Source: Macropodus opercularis (lineage: Eukaryota; Chordata; Actinopteri; Anabantiformes; Osphronemidae). Taken from it: a stretch of DNA of 64,000 nucleotides. Below, one piece after another: positions 1 through 12,660 of the stretch (its first letter is position 1; each line of letters starts with the position of its first letter). Location: the NCBI GenBank assembly GCA_030770545.1, contig CM061106.1:258001-322000 (forward strand). The letters are read 5' to 3'. Under the pieces are notes generated by a model that saw nothing but the letters and a program-made list of their open reading frames with translations, was not told where the DNA came from and made no database searches. The position numbers and the translations under genes are program-made.

Positions 1-109
1 CTGTTAATGTGTCTAATGTGTAGATGGATCATTCAGCTCAGCTGCAGACGTCTCTGGCTGAGGACAACTCCAGGCTGTTGATACACATTTCAGTCATGTG
101 AGGACTTAC

Positions 110-1901
110 ACAGCTTTGTTGGAGGCTTTGACGACTGGCAGCAGCCTCAGCAGAGCCTCCTCTGAACCAGAGTATTTCCTCAGGTCAAACACGTCCAGAT
201 CTTCTACTGATGACAGTAAGATGAAGACCAGAGCCGACCACTGAGCAGGAGACAGTTCATGTGTGGAGAGACGTCCTGATCTCAGGTTCTGTTGGATCTG
301 CTCCACTAGAGAACCATCATTCAGTTCATTCAGACAGTGGAACAGGTTGATGCTTCTCTCTGCAGGCAGATCCTCACTGAGCTTCTCCTTGATGTACTGA
401 ACTGTTTCCTGATTGGTCTGTGAGCTACTTCCTGTCTGGGTCATCAGACCTTGTAGTAGAGTCTGATTGGTCTGCAGTGAAAGACCGAGGAGGAAGCGGA
501 GGAACAGGTCCAGGTGTCCATTTGGACTCTGTAAGGCCTGGTCCACAGCGTCCTGGTAGAACCTTATTTTCTGTCTATATACTTTAGACCAGGAAGTTGA
601 TTGTTGTTGTGACAGCAGATTGACTCCAGAGTTGATGAAGGTCAGATGGACGTGAAGAGCAGCCAGAAACTCCTGAACACTCAGATGGACGAAGCAGAAC
701 ACCTTGTCCTGGTACAGTCCTCTCTCCTCTCTAAAGACCTGTGTGAACACTCCTGAGTAAACTGAGGCTGCTCTGACATCGATGCCACACTCTGTCAGGT
801 CTGACTCGTAGAAGATCAGGTTTCCTTTCTGCAGCTGCTCAAAAGCCACTTTTCCCAGAGACTCAATCATCTCCCTGCTCTTTTTATTCCAGTGTGGATC
901 TGTCTCAGCTCCTCCATCGTACTTGATGTTCTTCACTTTGGTCTGAACCACCAGGAAGTGGATGTACATCTCAGTCAGGGTCTTGGGCAGCTCTCCTCCC
1001 TCTCTGGTTCTCAGCAGATCCTCCAGAACCGTAGCAGTGATCCAGCAGAAGACTGGGATGTGACACATGATGTGGAGGCTTCGTGATGTCTTGATGTGGG
1101 AGATGATGGTTCTGGCCTGCTGCTCATCTCTGAACCTCTTCCTGAAGTACTGCTCCTTCTGTGGGTCAGTGAACCCTCTGACCTCCGTCACCATGTCAAC
1201 GCACCCAGGAGGGATCTGATTGGCTGCTGCAGGTCGTGTGGTGATCCAGAGGCGAGCAGAGGGAAGCAGGTTCCCCCTGATGAGGTTTGTCAGCAGCACA
1301 TCCACTGAGGTGGACTCTGTGACATCAGTCAGGGTTTCAGTCTGGTGGAAGTCCAGAGGAAGTCGACTCTCATCCAGACCGTCCAAGATGAACACGACCT
1401 GGAACTGTTCAAAGCTGCAGATTCCTGCTGCTTTGGTTCCAGTGAAGAAGTGATGAACAAGTTCCACCAAGCTGAACTTTTGCTCTTTCAGCACGTTCAG
1501 CTCTCTGAAGGTGAATGGAAACGTGAAGTGTACGTCCTGGTTGGCTTTGCCTTCAGCCCAGTCCAGAGTGAACTTCTGTGTCAGGACTGTTTTCCCAACG
1601 CCAGCCACTCCCTTGGTCACCACGGTTCTGATGGGTCCATCTCTTCCAGCTGAGCCTTTAAAGACGTCTTCTAGTCTGATGGTTGTTTCTGCTCTGTGTG
1701 GTTTCCTGGAGGCTGCTTCAATCTGTCTGACCTCATGTTCATGGTTGACGTCTCCAGTCCCTCCCTCTGTGATGTAGAGCTCTGTGTAGATCTGGTTCAG
1801 AAGGGTTGGGTTTCCTGCTTTAGCGATGCCTTCAAACACAAACTGGAACTTCTGCTGCAGCTGAGATTTGAGATGACGCTGACAAACTGCAGCAGGAGAT
1901 C
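110..1901 (-). CDS. FISNA-NACHT exon of NLR copy A
   Basis: Single 1792-nt exon with acceptor ...cattcag|GATCTC at 1901 and donor GTAAGT at 109. It starts after one base of a split codon and ends after two, so a phase-2 LRR exon must follow. Order within it: FISNA (VFEGIAKAGN to LEDVFK), P-loop GVAGVGKT near 1588-1611, Walker B near 1360-1400, then the NACHT helical and winged-helix regions. An in-frame TAA follows the donor at 108-106, so an unspliced transcript would stop at once. Compared with copy B it differs at scattered residues plus one length-variable patch at about 550-605. Confidence 0.9.
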
Positions 1902-3658
1902 CTGAATGAAAACAAATGTTTAATTTAATTGTAGAATGAAAATGTAATTATGTCTACATTTAACAAACAACAAACTTCACCCTCCAACAATCAGTAAATG
2001 TGTGACTGTGTGTGTGATGCTAAACGTTGAGATAAATCCTCTTACTGCTCTGCAGACAGTCAGCCAGCTCCTCCTGCTTCATCCTCATCAGGAAGTTCAG
2101 TGTGATCTTCAGAAATGCGTCTCTGCTGCTCCTCCTCTGCTCTTCATCCTCACCATCCAACGCCTCCTCATCCTCCTTCTGACTCTCTAAGCATTCTGGG
2201 TAATCTGGACTCAGAACCTTCTGGATCTTCTTCAGCTCCTTCTTCACAAACGTGACAATGTTGTCCTCCAGCAGCTGGAACAGAAACTCTATGAATGACA
2301 CCATCCAACTAAAAGCATGGAGCCAAACATCAGATCCATGTTGGACACACTGACAATCCACTGGTGTAAAAGTGCAGCATGGAGACGATTGAACACAACA
2401 GATGAAAGTAGTGGTTGTCCATGTACAGACCATAAACATGGAGTCCAGGTGTGTTTGGTGCTGCTGGGCAGACTGACCACTGGGAACCTCTGAGCTCTGC
2501 TGGTCCACTCTGTGGAGGAACCATGAAGAATGAGCTCACATGATGTGAGTCCACACAGAGACACACACAAGGTAAAGGTCCATGAAGTGATGCTTGATGT
2601 GAGCAGTGAGTCAGAGACTCCCTGTAGCGGTGAAGCTTTACTGTCACAGTCTCAGCAGCTCTGAACAACATCTATCTCTGCCTCCCTCACTGAACAATGC
2701 TGACGTGTTGGAACAAGGCGTCTAGAGACAGAGTCTGCTGGGATCAGACTGGTTGTACTGGGCAGCTCCCAGTGGGAATGTGTTGAACTGTGTGAGTCTG
2801 AGGCAGAGCTGCTGCTCACACTAGTAACATTGAACCACTTCCTCCATTCATTCATTGTTGGATCCTACATCAAAGTTCAGACGTCAGCTCTGGTGCTGAC
2901 ACTGGGGACAAACAGTCGTCTCCACTTACTGCAACAACATCGACTAAAGTCTAACAGCAGGAACTTCAACCTACTGCTGGAAGACATTTGAGCCAAATCT
3001 GCACGTAGAGAACGTCAATAACCAGATTTGATCAGAGTTGAACATTTGTGGTTCAGCTGCTTCCTTTGACGTCTGCCTGCAAGTCAGCACTTCATTAGAA
3101 GAGGAGCAGCCCCTGTGACCCTCTACAGGATCAGAGCTTTAGCTACTGGCTGGATGGAGATTTGATCCATGATCAGAGTGTTTGCTGGAAGAACAGTGAA
3201 GAAAGCTTCTCCTTCACATTAACACTTCAAACACAAACCAACTGACTCACATCACAAACAAACAACACAACTATTGATCATCATAGAAAGTTTACATCAG
3301 ATTGTTCAACCTGATTCAAACTGACAACAACTCACTTTGACTCTGATGCAGGTTGGTCTTTAAAGTTAATAGGAACATCCTTTGACCAGTTGCTCTTGAA
3401 GGACACACAACTGGGTTCAGGTCCAGCTTCAGCAGATTCTTGTCTCTGATGGGACCTGATAGAAAAACAACTTAGTGACTCTCACATATTCAGTGGACGT
3501 TTCCTTCATCAATGACCAATAATAGTGAATCTTGGAGACAGAATCATCAGATGGTCTCAGTCATCTCACCTCTGAGCTTTGGTCTGGCTCTCATGGTCCC
3601 CACACAGAGTGGTTTTAGAGGGAGGGGCTCCCTCCTCTCTGTCCTCACACTGATTCAT
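110..3658 (-). CDS. NLRC3-like NACHT receptor gene, copy A (5' part; LRR exons outside window)
   Basis: Cytosolic NOD-like receptor of the large fish NLR-C (NLRC3-like) family, a likely innate immune sensor. Exons joined by splice sites and phase, in order of transcription: 3658-3570 (ATG, begins MNQCEDREEGAPPSK), 3455-3336, 2509-2431, 2274-2046 and 1901-110. All junctions keep frame, with no stop over about 769 codons. The third and fourth exons carry the family signatures SSEVPSGQSAQQHQTHLDS and SPDYPECLES. The large exon carries FISNA, Walker A GVAGVGKT, Walker B FILDGLDES, the sensor-like TTRPA and the winged-helix motif FVHLSVQEFLAALH. It ends at a consensus donor (GT|GTAAGT) in the same phase as copy B, where an LRR exon follows; here that part lies left of position 1. 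Start chosen because the upstream exon gives the family's usual MNQCEDREEG opening. Ligand unknown. Confidence 0.88.
2046..2274 (-). CDS. N-terminal linker exon (pre-FISNA) of NLR copy A
   Basis: 229-nt exon, acceptor ttccag|CTGCTGGAGG and donor AGCA|GTAAGAGG. It encodes an acidic helical stretch beginning LLEDNIVTFVKKELKKIQ and including EDEEALDGEDEEQRRSSR, characteristic of fish NLRC3-like proteins just before FISNA. It opens in phase 0 and ends after one base, matching its neighbours exactly. Confidence 0.85.
2431..2509 (-). CDS. 79-nt N-terminal exon of NLR copy A
   Basis: Acceptor cctccacag|AGTGGAC and donor TTTATG|GTCTGT. Encodes VDQQSSEVPSGQ...HLDSMFM, a family signature. It enters at phase 2 and leaves at phase 0. 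Confidence 0.8.
3336..3455 (-). CDS. 120-nt N-terminal cassette exon of NLR copy A
   Basis: Symmetric phase 2-2 exon between tctatcag|GTCCC and TCAAA|GTGAGT. Encodes SHQRQESAEAGPEPSCVSFK and then an NFKDQPASESK tail, the repeating N-terminal peptide of fish NLR-C proteins. Copy A has one such cassette and copy B has two. Confidence 0.8.
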
Positions 3659-6566
3659 GTCCACATCAGCTCACACACACTTTCTACCTTCATGTGGAGA
3701 CAAACACATATCATTCACCTGCACATCAACTGAAATCGTCCTTCCATTATTAGTTAAATATCAGCTGCTGCACCAACCACGACCACGAAGAGAACGTCTC
3801 CATGTGGTCGCTGCATTTTACTGGAGGTTATTTGTTAATAACTTCACGTCATGTGACCTATATATAACGTGTGTGTACATGTCCCACAGGACACAACCCT
3901 CTATGTCCAGTGTTAGGACAACACTGACATCACATGATGAATGAACACGTCACATGTCTGACACGTGGCTGAATCTGTTTCCCAGAGAGATTTTCAGCCT
4001 AATGTTGAATATCTGACTCCAAACCAGCTTCACTGTGGTGAGTTAGTGCTGCTCATTGGATAAAACATCTGACACTGGACTAAATGGAAAAAGAGGAACC
4101 AGGTTCTATGTAGGGTCACATGGACACTTCCTCTGTTTCCTGATGCCTCACAAACATATAAATACTCGAATACTTTATGTTCATATGGAGGAAATTCACT
4201 GAAGCCCAGACAAAGTGAAATGAACAGGAGCAGGAAATCTCTGCCAGCGTTGCTCAGTAAGTAGCTGCTAAACGTCGTCGTCCCTGATGTTTGGTCCTGT
4301 CCAGCAGTTCAGTAGCAGCATGTTCTGCTGCATCGAGGACAGTTTTGCTCTTTCAAGAGGAGCAGGCATCAGGGGGAGTCAGCAGAAGACCCCACCCAGG
4401 CAGCAGGACCCTGCAGCCGAGCCGAGAACGGACAAACGTCGACCGTGGCCTAGTTTGCACTTCTGCGAGGGGGAATGGTCAGCCCGGGGGAATTGTGGGT
4501 AATGGATTGTGTAAATAGTTGTGTGTGTGTGTGTGCATTGTTTATGTAGAATTGGCGTTAGTAGGTGTGTTTGTGTGTAGTTCTTGTTATGTAGGGTGCG
4601 TCTTGTGGCCGACACCGTGGGGGAACTGTGTGTAGGAGTGACCACCCTGCTGACTGGCCAATGTGTGTGTTCAAAAAGCTCAGCTGTCACTGTGTCTGGA
4701 GAAAACTGTAAAAATGCAGGAGCTGTGTCTGCTTTCATAAAGCAGCTCGAGACACTTGGGGTCGTGTGGTGTATGGGACACAAGTGTTCTCTCATCCGCC
4801 TGCCACGTTGAACAGTTCACTCTAAACAGTCGCTAAATCTGTCGCTGGTTTCAGGAAGTCGCCAAGTTGGTAAAACTGACTAAAACTGTTCTACTGTGAC
4901 TCTACTGACACAACATGGAGGAGAAAGTCTGTTCATCACATCCTGACGAGGTTTAACAAGCGAACAGCAGATTTGACGAAAAGCAAACTAACAGTTAACA
5001 GTTAGTGTGAAAACAAAGAGTCAAATACTTCACCTTAAAACGGAGGAAATTCACTGAAGCTCGACGCAGAGTGAAAATAAGGGGAAGTGGAGGAGGAGGG
5101 TGGGACAGGAAACATTTTCTGGATGTGGGCGGACCGATCACATATCGATACCAACGTTCGTATCGGTATTGATCGATACCTGGTGAAAAATAATATACTT
5201 TGGTTGAACTATTACTCCCTGCACTGTTTCCATTTCTTAGAAAGGTTGTGGCCTTGTCGCGGGGCCGCTGAGCAAAGTGGACCATGAGTTAGAGGAGACG
5301 TTTCCGGGGGAAAGTAGTGTTTACGCTATTGTTAAATATTGTCGATATCGAATTGTTTATGGCGATTTTTGCCTCGTACTGAAATCTGTGGTGTCGCCCA
5401 CCACTAACGCTGAACCTCTTCTTCTTCTGTGGTTTTTAACTGCGGTGAAACCAGCGTCGTTCGCTCATCCTTCGTTAAGCCGCGCTTTTAAAATGTTGTG
5501 CGCCCATATTCTAGGGTTTACAGCAGAGCATTAAACGCGGTGGAAGCTACTTTCTGTTTTCACAATAAAACGTCTGATCTGCTCTAATTATATATTACTA
5601 GACCTGTAATACTGAAAATACAGTATAATTTGAATAGTTTGATGTTGGATAAAATGACTTTGGTGCATAATGTCAGGCCCAGACTAATATCTCCTTGTTC
5701 TAGAGCTACTGTCCTCTCACCTCACAAACAACTGTGGACTTTTACTGCATGGTTTATGATTTATTACTTATTCAACATCCAGCTCAAGAACCTTGATCCA
5801 AATCATGAGCAACAATGCAGAAATACAGTCAGCAACTGCTTTTATTAACATGACAGAAACCCTTTCAACATTTAACCGGTTCATGAAAAGCCCTAAGTAC
5901 AGGAATCACTTACACAGATATTGATTCCAACCTGAGGACACAACCCTCTATTTCACATCCTCTGTTTCCTGCTGCCTCACAAACTGATGACTAACATATA
6001 AATCTGATCAGTTTACAGAGAAATCAGAGAAAAACCAAAAGAAACCTGAAAGTCTGAACATCCTTTCAGATGTTTCTGTCAGTTCAGCTACTGATCATCA
6101 ACTGACTCTAGTTCTACTGAGACTCTACTGACACAACATGGAGGAGAAAGTCTGTTCATCACATCCTGATGAAGTTTAACAAGAGAAACAAACTCACAAC
6201 ATTTGGTGTGAAAACAAATAATAATAACACTAAAGTCAAATACTTCACCTTTATATGGAGGAAATCCACTGAAGCTTGACGCAGAGAGAAAGAGAAAATA
6301 AACTGGAACAGAAAGTGATGGAGGAGCCTGGAACAGGATTAGTTTAAGTTTAACTCTTCCTTCTTCTTTGGTTTGTAGAGGCGTCGTCATCCAGTTGGTT
6401 TCTTCAGCGCCTTCTTCTGTTCAGAGGACAGTTGATCATTTCCAGTCAAAGTAAATGACGGAACATTAAACGTTAGATTCTAATTCACACTAAAAACAGG
6501 AAACATGATCAGATGCTCAGGCAGGTTCTGACCAGAACGGAACAGAATCTGTTGGTGCCACTGTGT
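3659..6566. other. Repeat-rich noncoding DNA upstream of NLR copy A
   Basis: No supported gene. It holds a (GT)n run near 4521-4542. A mosaic module including tactgacacaacatggagg and the following ttcatcacatcctga stretch occurs near 4910 and again near 6130. Near 5141-5180 a run of palindromic ATCGATAC motifs resembles dispersed fish repeats. The module recurs in copy B near 50770, 53470 and 54940. Small open frames here are not conserved in any recognisable way. Confidence 0.5.
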
Positions 6567-6570
6567 TAGA

Positions 6571-9500
6571 CACTGAGCTAACACTACTGAATAGACCACA
6601 ACACTAAGAGCTAACGCTACTGAATAGACCACAGCACTAAGAGCTAACGCTACTGAATAGACCACAACACTAAGAGCTAACGCTACTGAATAGACCACAA
6701 CACTAAGAGCTAACACTACTGAATAGACCACAACACTAAGAGCTAACACTACTGAATAGACCACAACACTAAGAGCTAACACTACTGAACAGACCACAAC
6801 ACTAAGAGCTAACACTACTGAATAGACCACAACACTAAGAGCTAACACTACTGAATAGACCACAACACTAAGAGCTAACACTACTGAATAGACCACAACA
6901 CTAAGAGCTAACACTACTGAATAGACCACAACACTAAGAGCTAACACTACTGAACAGACCACAACACTAAGAGCTAACACTACTGAATAGACCACAACAC
7001 TAAGAGCTAACACTACTGAATAGACCACAACACTAAGAGCTAACACTACTGAATAGACCACAACACTAAGAGCTAACACTACTGAATAGACCACAACACT
7101 AAGAGCTAACACTACTGAATAGACCACAACACTAAGAGCTAACTACTGAACAGACCACAACACTAAGAGCTAACACTACTGAACAGACCACAACACTAAG
7201 AGCTAACACTACTGAACAGACCACAACACTAAGAGCTAACACTACTGAATAGACCACAACACAACACTAAGAGCTAACACTACTGAATAGACCACAACAC
7301 TAAGAGCTAACGCTACTGAACAGACCACAACACTAAGAGCTAACACTACTGAATAGACCACAACACTAAGAGCTAACACTACTGAATAGACCACAACACT
7401 AAGAGCTAACACTACTGAATAGACCACAACACTAAGAGCTAACACTACTGAATAGACCACAACACTAAGAGCTAACACTACTGAACAGACCACAACACTA
7501 AGAGCTAACACTACTGAACAGACCACAACACTAAGAGCTAACACTACTGAACAGACCACAACACTAAGAGCTAACACTACTGAATAGACCACAACACTAA
7601 GAGCTAACACTACTGAATAGACCACAACACTAAGAACTAACACTACTGGATAGACCACAACACTAAGAGCTAACACTACTGAACAGACCACAACACTAAG
7701 AGCTAACACTACTGAACAGACCACAACACTAAGAGCTAACACTACTGAATAGACCACAACACTAAGAGCTAACACTACTGAACAGACCACAACACTAAGA
7801 GCTAACACTACTGAATAGACCACAACACTAAGAGCTAACACTACTGAATAGACCACAACACTAAGAGCTAACACTACTGAATAGACCACAACACTAAGAG
7901 CTAACACTACTGAATAGACCACAACACTAAGAGCTAACTACTGAACAGACCACAACACTAAGAGCTAACACTACTGAACAGACCACAACACTAAGAGCTA
8001 ACACTACTGAACAGACCACAACACTAAGAGCTAACACTACTGAATAGACCACAACACAACACTAAGAGCTAACACTACTGAATAGACCACAACACTAAGA
8101 GCTAACGCTACTGAACAGACCACAACACTAAGAGCTAACGCTACTGAATAGACCACAACACTAAGAGCTAACACTACTGAATAGACCACAACACTAAGAG
8201 CTAACACTACTGAATAGACCACAACACTAAGAGCTAACACTACTGAATAGACCACAACACTAAGAGCTAACACTACTGAATAGACCACAACACTAAGAGC
8301 TAACACTACTGAATAGGCCACAACACTAAGAGCTAACACTACTGAATAGACCACAACACTAAGAGCTAACACTACTGAACAGACCACAACACTAAGAACT
8401 AACACTACTGAATAGACCACAACACTAAGAGCTAACACTACTGAACAGACCACAACACTAAGAGCTAACACTACTGAACAGACCACAACACTAAGAGCTA
8501 ACACTACTGAATAGACCACAACACTAAGAGCTAACACTACTGAACAGACCACAACACTAAGAGCTAACACTACTGAACAGACCACAACACTAAGAGCTAA
8601 CACTACTGAATAGACCACAACACTAAGAGCTAACACTACTGAACAGACCACAACACTAAGAGCTAACACTACTGAACAGACCACAACACTAAGAGCTAAC
8701 ACTACTGAATAGACCACAACACTAAGAGCTAACACTACTGAACAGACCACAACACTAAGAGCTAACACTACTGAATAGACCACAACACTAAGAACTAACA
8801 CTACTGGATAGACCACAACACTAAGAACTAACACTACTGGATAGACCACAACACTAAGAGCTAACACTACTGAACAGACCACAACACTAAGAGCTAACAC
8901 TACTGAACAGACCACAACACTAAGAGCTAACACTACTGAACAGACCACAACACTAAGAGCTAACACTACTGAATAGACCACAACACTAAGAGCTAACACT
9001 ACTGAACAGACCACAACACTAAGAGCTAACACTACTGAATAGACCACAACACAACACTAAGAGCTAACACTACTGAATAGACCACAACACTAAGAGCTAA
9101 CGCTACTGAACAGACCACAACACTAAGAGCTAACACTACTGAATAGACCACAACACTAAGAGCTAACACTACTGAATAGACCACAACACTAAGAGCTAAC
9201 ACTACTGAATAGACCACAACACTAAGAGCTAACACTACTGAACAGACCACAACACTAAGAGCTAACACTACTGAACAGACCACAACACTAAGAGCTAACA
9301 CTACTGAATAGACCACAACACTAAGAGCTAACACTACTGAATAGACCACAACACTAAGAGCTAACACTACTGAACAGACCACAACACTAAGAGCTAACGC
9401 TGCTGAATAGACCACAACACTAAGAGCTAACACTACTGAATAGACCACAACACTAAGAGCTAACGCTACTGAATAGAACACAACACTAAGAGCTAACGCT

Positions 9501-9884
9501 ACTGAACAGACCACAACACTAAGAGCTAACACTACTGAACAGACCACAACACTAAGAGCTAACGCTGCTGAATAGACCACAACACTAAGAGCTAACACTA
9601 CTGAATAGACCACAACACTAAGAGCTAACACTACTGAATAGACCACAACACTAAGAGCTAACACTACTGAACAGACCACAACACTAAGAGCTAACACTAC
9701 TGAATAGACCACAACACTAAGAGCTAACGCTGCTGAATAGACCACAACACTAAGAGCTAACACTACTGAATAGACCACAACACTAAGAGCTAACGCTGCT
9801 GAATAGACCACAACACTAAGAGCTAACACTACTGAATAGACCACAACACTAAGAGCTAACGCTACTGAATAGAACACAACACTA
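6571..9884. repeat. 33-bp minisatellite array, copy A (about 100 units)
   Basis: Tandem 33-bp units with the core ccacaacactaagagctaac followed by act/gct-actgaa-t/c-aga. Two common variable sites (a/g in acactac or acgctac, and t/c in gaatag or gaacag) create variant-repeat patterns. A 5-bp insertion (extra acaac) at about 7256, 8051 and 9046 marks higher-order blocks of 795 bp (24 units) and 995 bp (30 units). A 2-bp-short unit near 7141 and 7936 repeats with the same 795-bp spacing. The array ends in actacaacacactgcg, as in copy B. Confidence 0.97.
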
Positions 9885-11470
9885 CAACACACTGCGTCCG
9901 TCCAACTGCGGTCACTGAGCCACTGTTCGCATTTCCGTGGTCAAATCAGCCGTCACTGGATTTTAAGTGGAAGATTTGTGTGATAATTATGGTAAGAAAA
10001 TGCAAATGACCTCTTTTCCAGACTTATAAAACCCTGTTCCTCTAATTAGTAGATCACCAACAATCAACAATGTTGGGAACGTTGCATATTACAACCACTA
10101 CAGTCAAACTGAATTCAGCCTGCTCCACTAAACGTCCTCTAGAATCCCACTGTCTGATCCTGGAGGCTTTGGGGGAATAGATCATCATCATCATCATCAT
10201 CATCATCACTGTCCTCACTCATCCAGGTAACTTGGCTGAGCAGATCCTGAAAGGAGAACGATGCATATTAACCTAAAAGCCACCACAGTCTGTTCCACAG
10301 GTTTCCTTTAGGGAAGTCACTTCTATTTGCTGTCAGGCTTTATTTTTACCTGGGCAGTAAGTAAACTGTCAGCGTGTGGAGGAAATGATTCCTGCTGTGT
10401 CAGGCCTTTCCTTGAGCAGAGTCCACACCTTTGTGTTGTTGAGCCTCTTTCTGATCTGCTTTACCTGCTGTTACTGGTGGTAAATCCCAGGAAAACCAAG
10501 GTTGTTTATTCCGTGTGTCACTCAAGGCTCATCACCATCAACGAAACGTTTTGCTTTTATGTGACGGGCTCTGTGTCTGGGATCAGTTGGGGAATGTTGG
10601 TGAGACTGTTTGATAAAGTTATATGAACATGGGCCCGAACACTCAACGCAGGTTGGAAAAGTACCCACAGCAGAGTAGAGAAAAGAGCTCAGAGGTTTGC
10701 AGAGGCAACAGTCTTTTGTTCCCTCGCAGGGGGTTTGGCCCCAGAAGTGATTGTTGTGCTGAATCGATTAGTGACGAATATTTAATCTAGAAATAGATCA
10801 AAACTTGCTGCGAGTTGATAACGTGGGAAAGTTCCATTATCCTGGGCCAGATCAACCCAGGTGTAAATTTCACCTCGAGCAGAGGCCTGAGTTTATAAGA
10901 AATCACGGTGAAAAGTGCTTTTCTGTGATAAGTGAGTCTAGACTGAAATGTGTTGAATATATGCAAATGAATGAAGGAAGCTTCATTTCACCAAGAAATT
11001 TCACACATTATCTTATTAGCAGACTACAAGTTGAAACAATTAGGCCCCATGACTTGGAAAAAGAGAGAATAGTAGATGAGAGCGATGATAAAAGTTGAAG
11101 GAGCTGGAAAGTTATGGGGAAACTCGTGTGGACCCCAGAGGGTCACATGTCATTTGAAACCATTAGAGTGTTGTTGCAGCAGGATCCTGCTCTGGCTCTA
11201 CCAGACTATGAGAACACGTCACTAGTGTGTGTCTGGTTAAACAGACAGCATGAACGGGTCTAAAGGAGGAGTGTGGCAATGTGTGTGTAGCTCATAGCAT
11301 GTTACTCTATGGTTCCACTGCTGGTTGAAGTGAATTGAGGCAGAGTTAAAAATAACAGTATTACATTGAACGATAAATGTCGTTAAAGCAGCCGCGCTGC
11401 AGAATGAAAAATGGAAAATAGTGACTGTGAAAAGCCTGAGAAAAAAATGTCTAGTGGGCAGATACCATAT
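9885..11470. other. Noncoding DNA between minisatellite and LINE, copy A
   Basis: No recognised gene. It includes an (atc)n microsatellite at about 10183-10208 and a 99-codon plus-strand open frame (10327-10626) whose translation is identical in copy B (57348-57647). That frame has no domain I recognise. The next open frame, 10805-11098, is not preserved in copy B. A block at 9895-9995 (gtcactgagccactgttcgc) is a dispersed repeat, also found near 53628 and, inverted, near 50560. Confidence 0.45.
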
Positions 11471-11474
11471 CAGA

Positions 11475-12660
11475 TCAGATAGATAGATAAGACTTTATTA
11501 ATTCTGGTGACCCAGCAGCAGCAGAGAAAAAAAAAACAGTTGGAAAAAAATAAAGAGTAAAAATAAGTTATACATTATATACAAAAAGAAAGAAAAAAAA
11601 TGTACATATCTCAACATAAACATAAAGTGCAAAAGTGCCGAATAAAAAAATTAAAAAACAACATACATGCAAACATGGGCACCGCACGGCACACATCACA
11701 CTATAAACATGCTTTAGTCATGTTGGTGTGTTGTAGAGTCTTGTTGTCGTGGGGATGAAGGACCTCCGGTAGCTCAGTCCTGCACTTCGGGTGCAGCAGT
11801 CTCGCGCTGTGTGAGCTGCGTTGGTCCTCCACGGTTTGGTGCAGGGGGTGGGAGGGGTTGGCCATGATGGACGACAGTTTCGCCCGCGTCCTTCTATTGG
11901 CCACCACCTCGATGGACTCCAGTGGGCAGCCCAGGACAGAGCCAGCTTTCTTTACCAGTTTGTTCAGTCTTTTTCTGTCTCTGTCACACAACGCCGTAGA
12001 GGACTGATGCCACTACCGTGTCATACACAGTCCGTAGGAGAGCCCTGCACACCCCAAAGGACCTCAGACGCCTCAGCAGGTGGAGGCGACTCTGGCCCCT
12101 CCTGTACAGGGCATCCGAGTTGTCGGTCCAGTCCAGGTTTTTGTTGAGGTGGACACCCAGATATTTGTAAGTGTCCACCATCTCGATCCCAGAACCCCTT
12201 ATGCAAACCGGCGGCGGTGGTGCAGGTTTCCGCCGGAAGTCAATCACCAGCTCCTTTGTTTTGCTGGTGTTCAGAACCAGGTGGTTATCTTCACACCAGT
12301 CTACAAAGTCTGTGATGACCCCCCTATACTCCAGCTCGTTCCCCCCAGATACACATCCAACAATCGCAGTGTCGTCCGAGAACTTCTGCAGGTGGCATTT
12401 GCTGGAGTTGTACCTGAAGTCCGCTGTGTACAGGGTGAACAGGAAGGGCGAGAGCACCGTCCCCTGGGGGGCCCCCGTGCTGCAGACGGTCTGTCTGTGA
12501 GGTAGTTGATGGACCAAGCCGCCAGGTGTTGGTCCACGCCTGCAACCTCCAGCTTCCCCCTCAGCAGTGCTGGCTGAATGGTGTTGAAGGCACTGGAGAA
12601 GTCAAAGAACATGACCCTCACAGTGCTTCTGGGGGACTCCAGGTGAGATAGTGCCCGATG
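11475..12660 (-). mobile_element. 5'-truncated non-LTR retrotransposon (Rex1/L2-like), copy A
   Basis: Minus-strand reverse transcriptase remnant with APQGTVLSPFLFTLYT, the catalytic box FSDDT near 12371-12390, LNTSKTKELVIDFRR and the thumb-region TYKYLGVHLNKNLDWTDN. The 3' end at 11475-11510 carries the (GATA)n-type tail typical of such elements. Relative to copy B, about 20 bp are missing near 11990 (after the residues SVLYGVV), which breaks the frame. The same truncated 5' end in copy B means the insertion predates the duplication. Clade assignment is from recalled family motifs only. Confidence 0.8.

Noticed and set aside
892..1905. Series of plus-strand frames opposite the NACHT exon (also 45867-47311)
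   Set aside because: Antisense shadows of the minus-strand exon; their conservation between copies follows from the NLR coding sequence.
2289..2855. Overlapping minus-strand frames of 67-113 codons next to the NLR N-terminal exons (also 47679-48245)
   Set aside because: They read through introns in frames different from the spliced product and match nothing; retained in both copies only because the duplication is young.
6571..9884. CRISPR-like array of 33-bp repeats
   Set aside because: Units are directly adjacent with no spacers, and the host is a vertebrate genome.
6480..9892. Long minus-strand open frames of 215-336 codons with an 11-residue hydrophobic repeat (SVVLALSVVVY)
   Set aside because: They exist because the 33-bp minisatellite unit is a multiple of three and lacks a stop in that frame. 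They break wherever the 5-bp acaac insertion falls, and the same happens at 19860-20360 and 55057-56913. No start, splice or flanking coding context.
10805..11098. 97-codon plus-strand frame
   Set aside because: Interrupted by indels in copy B and has no recognisable domain.
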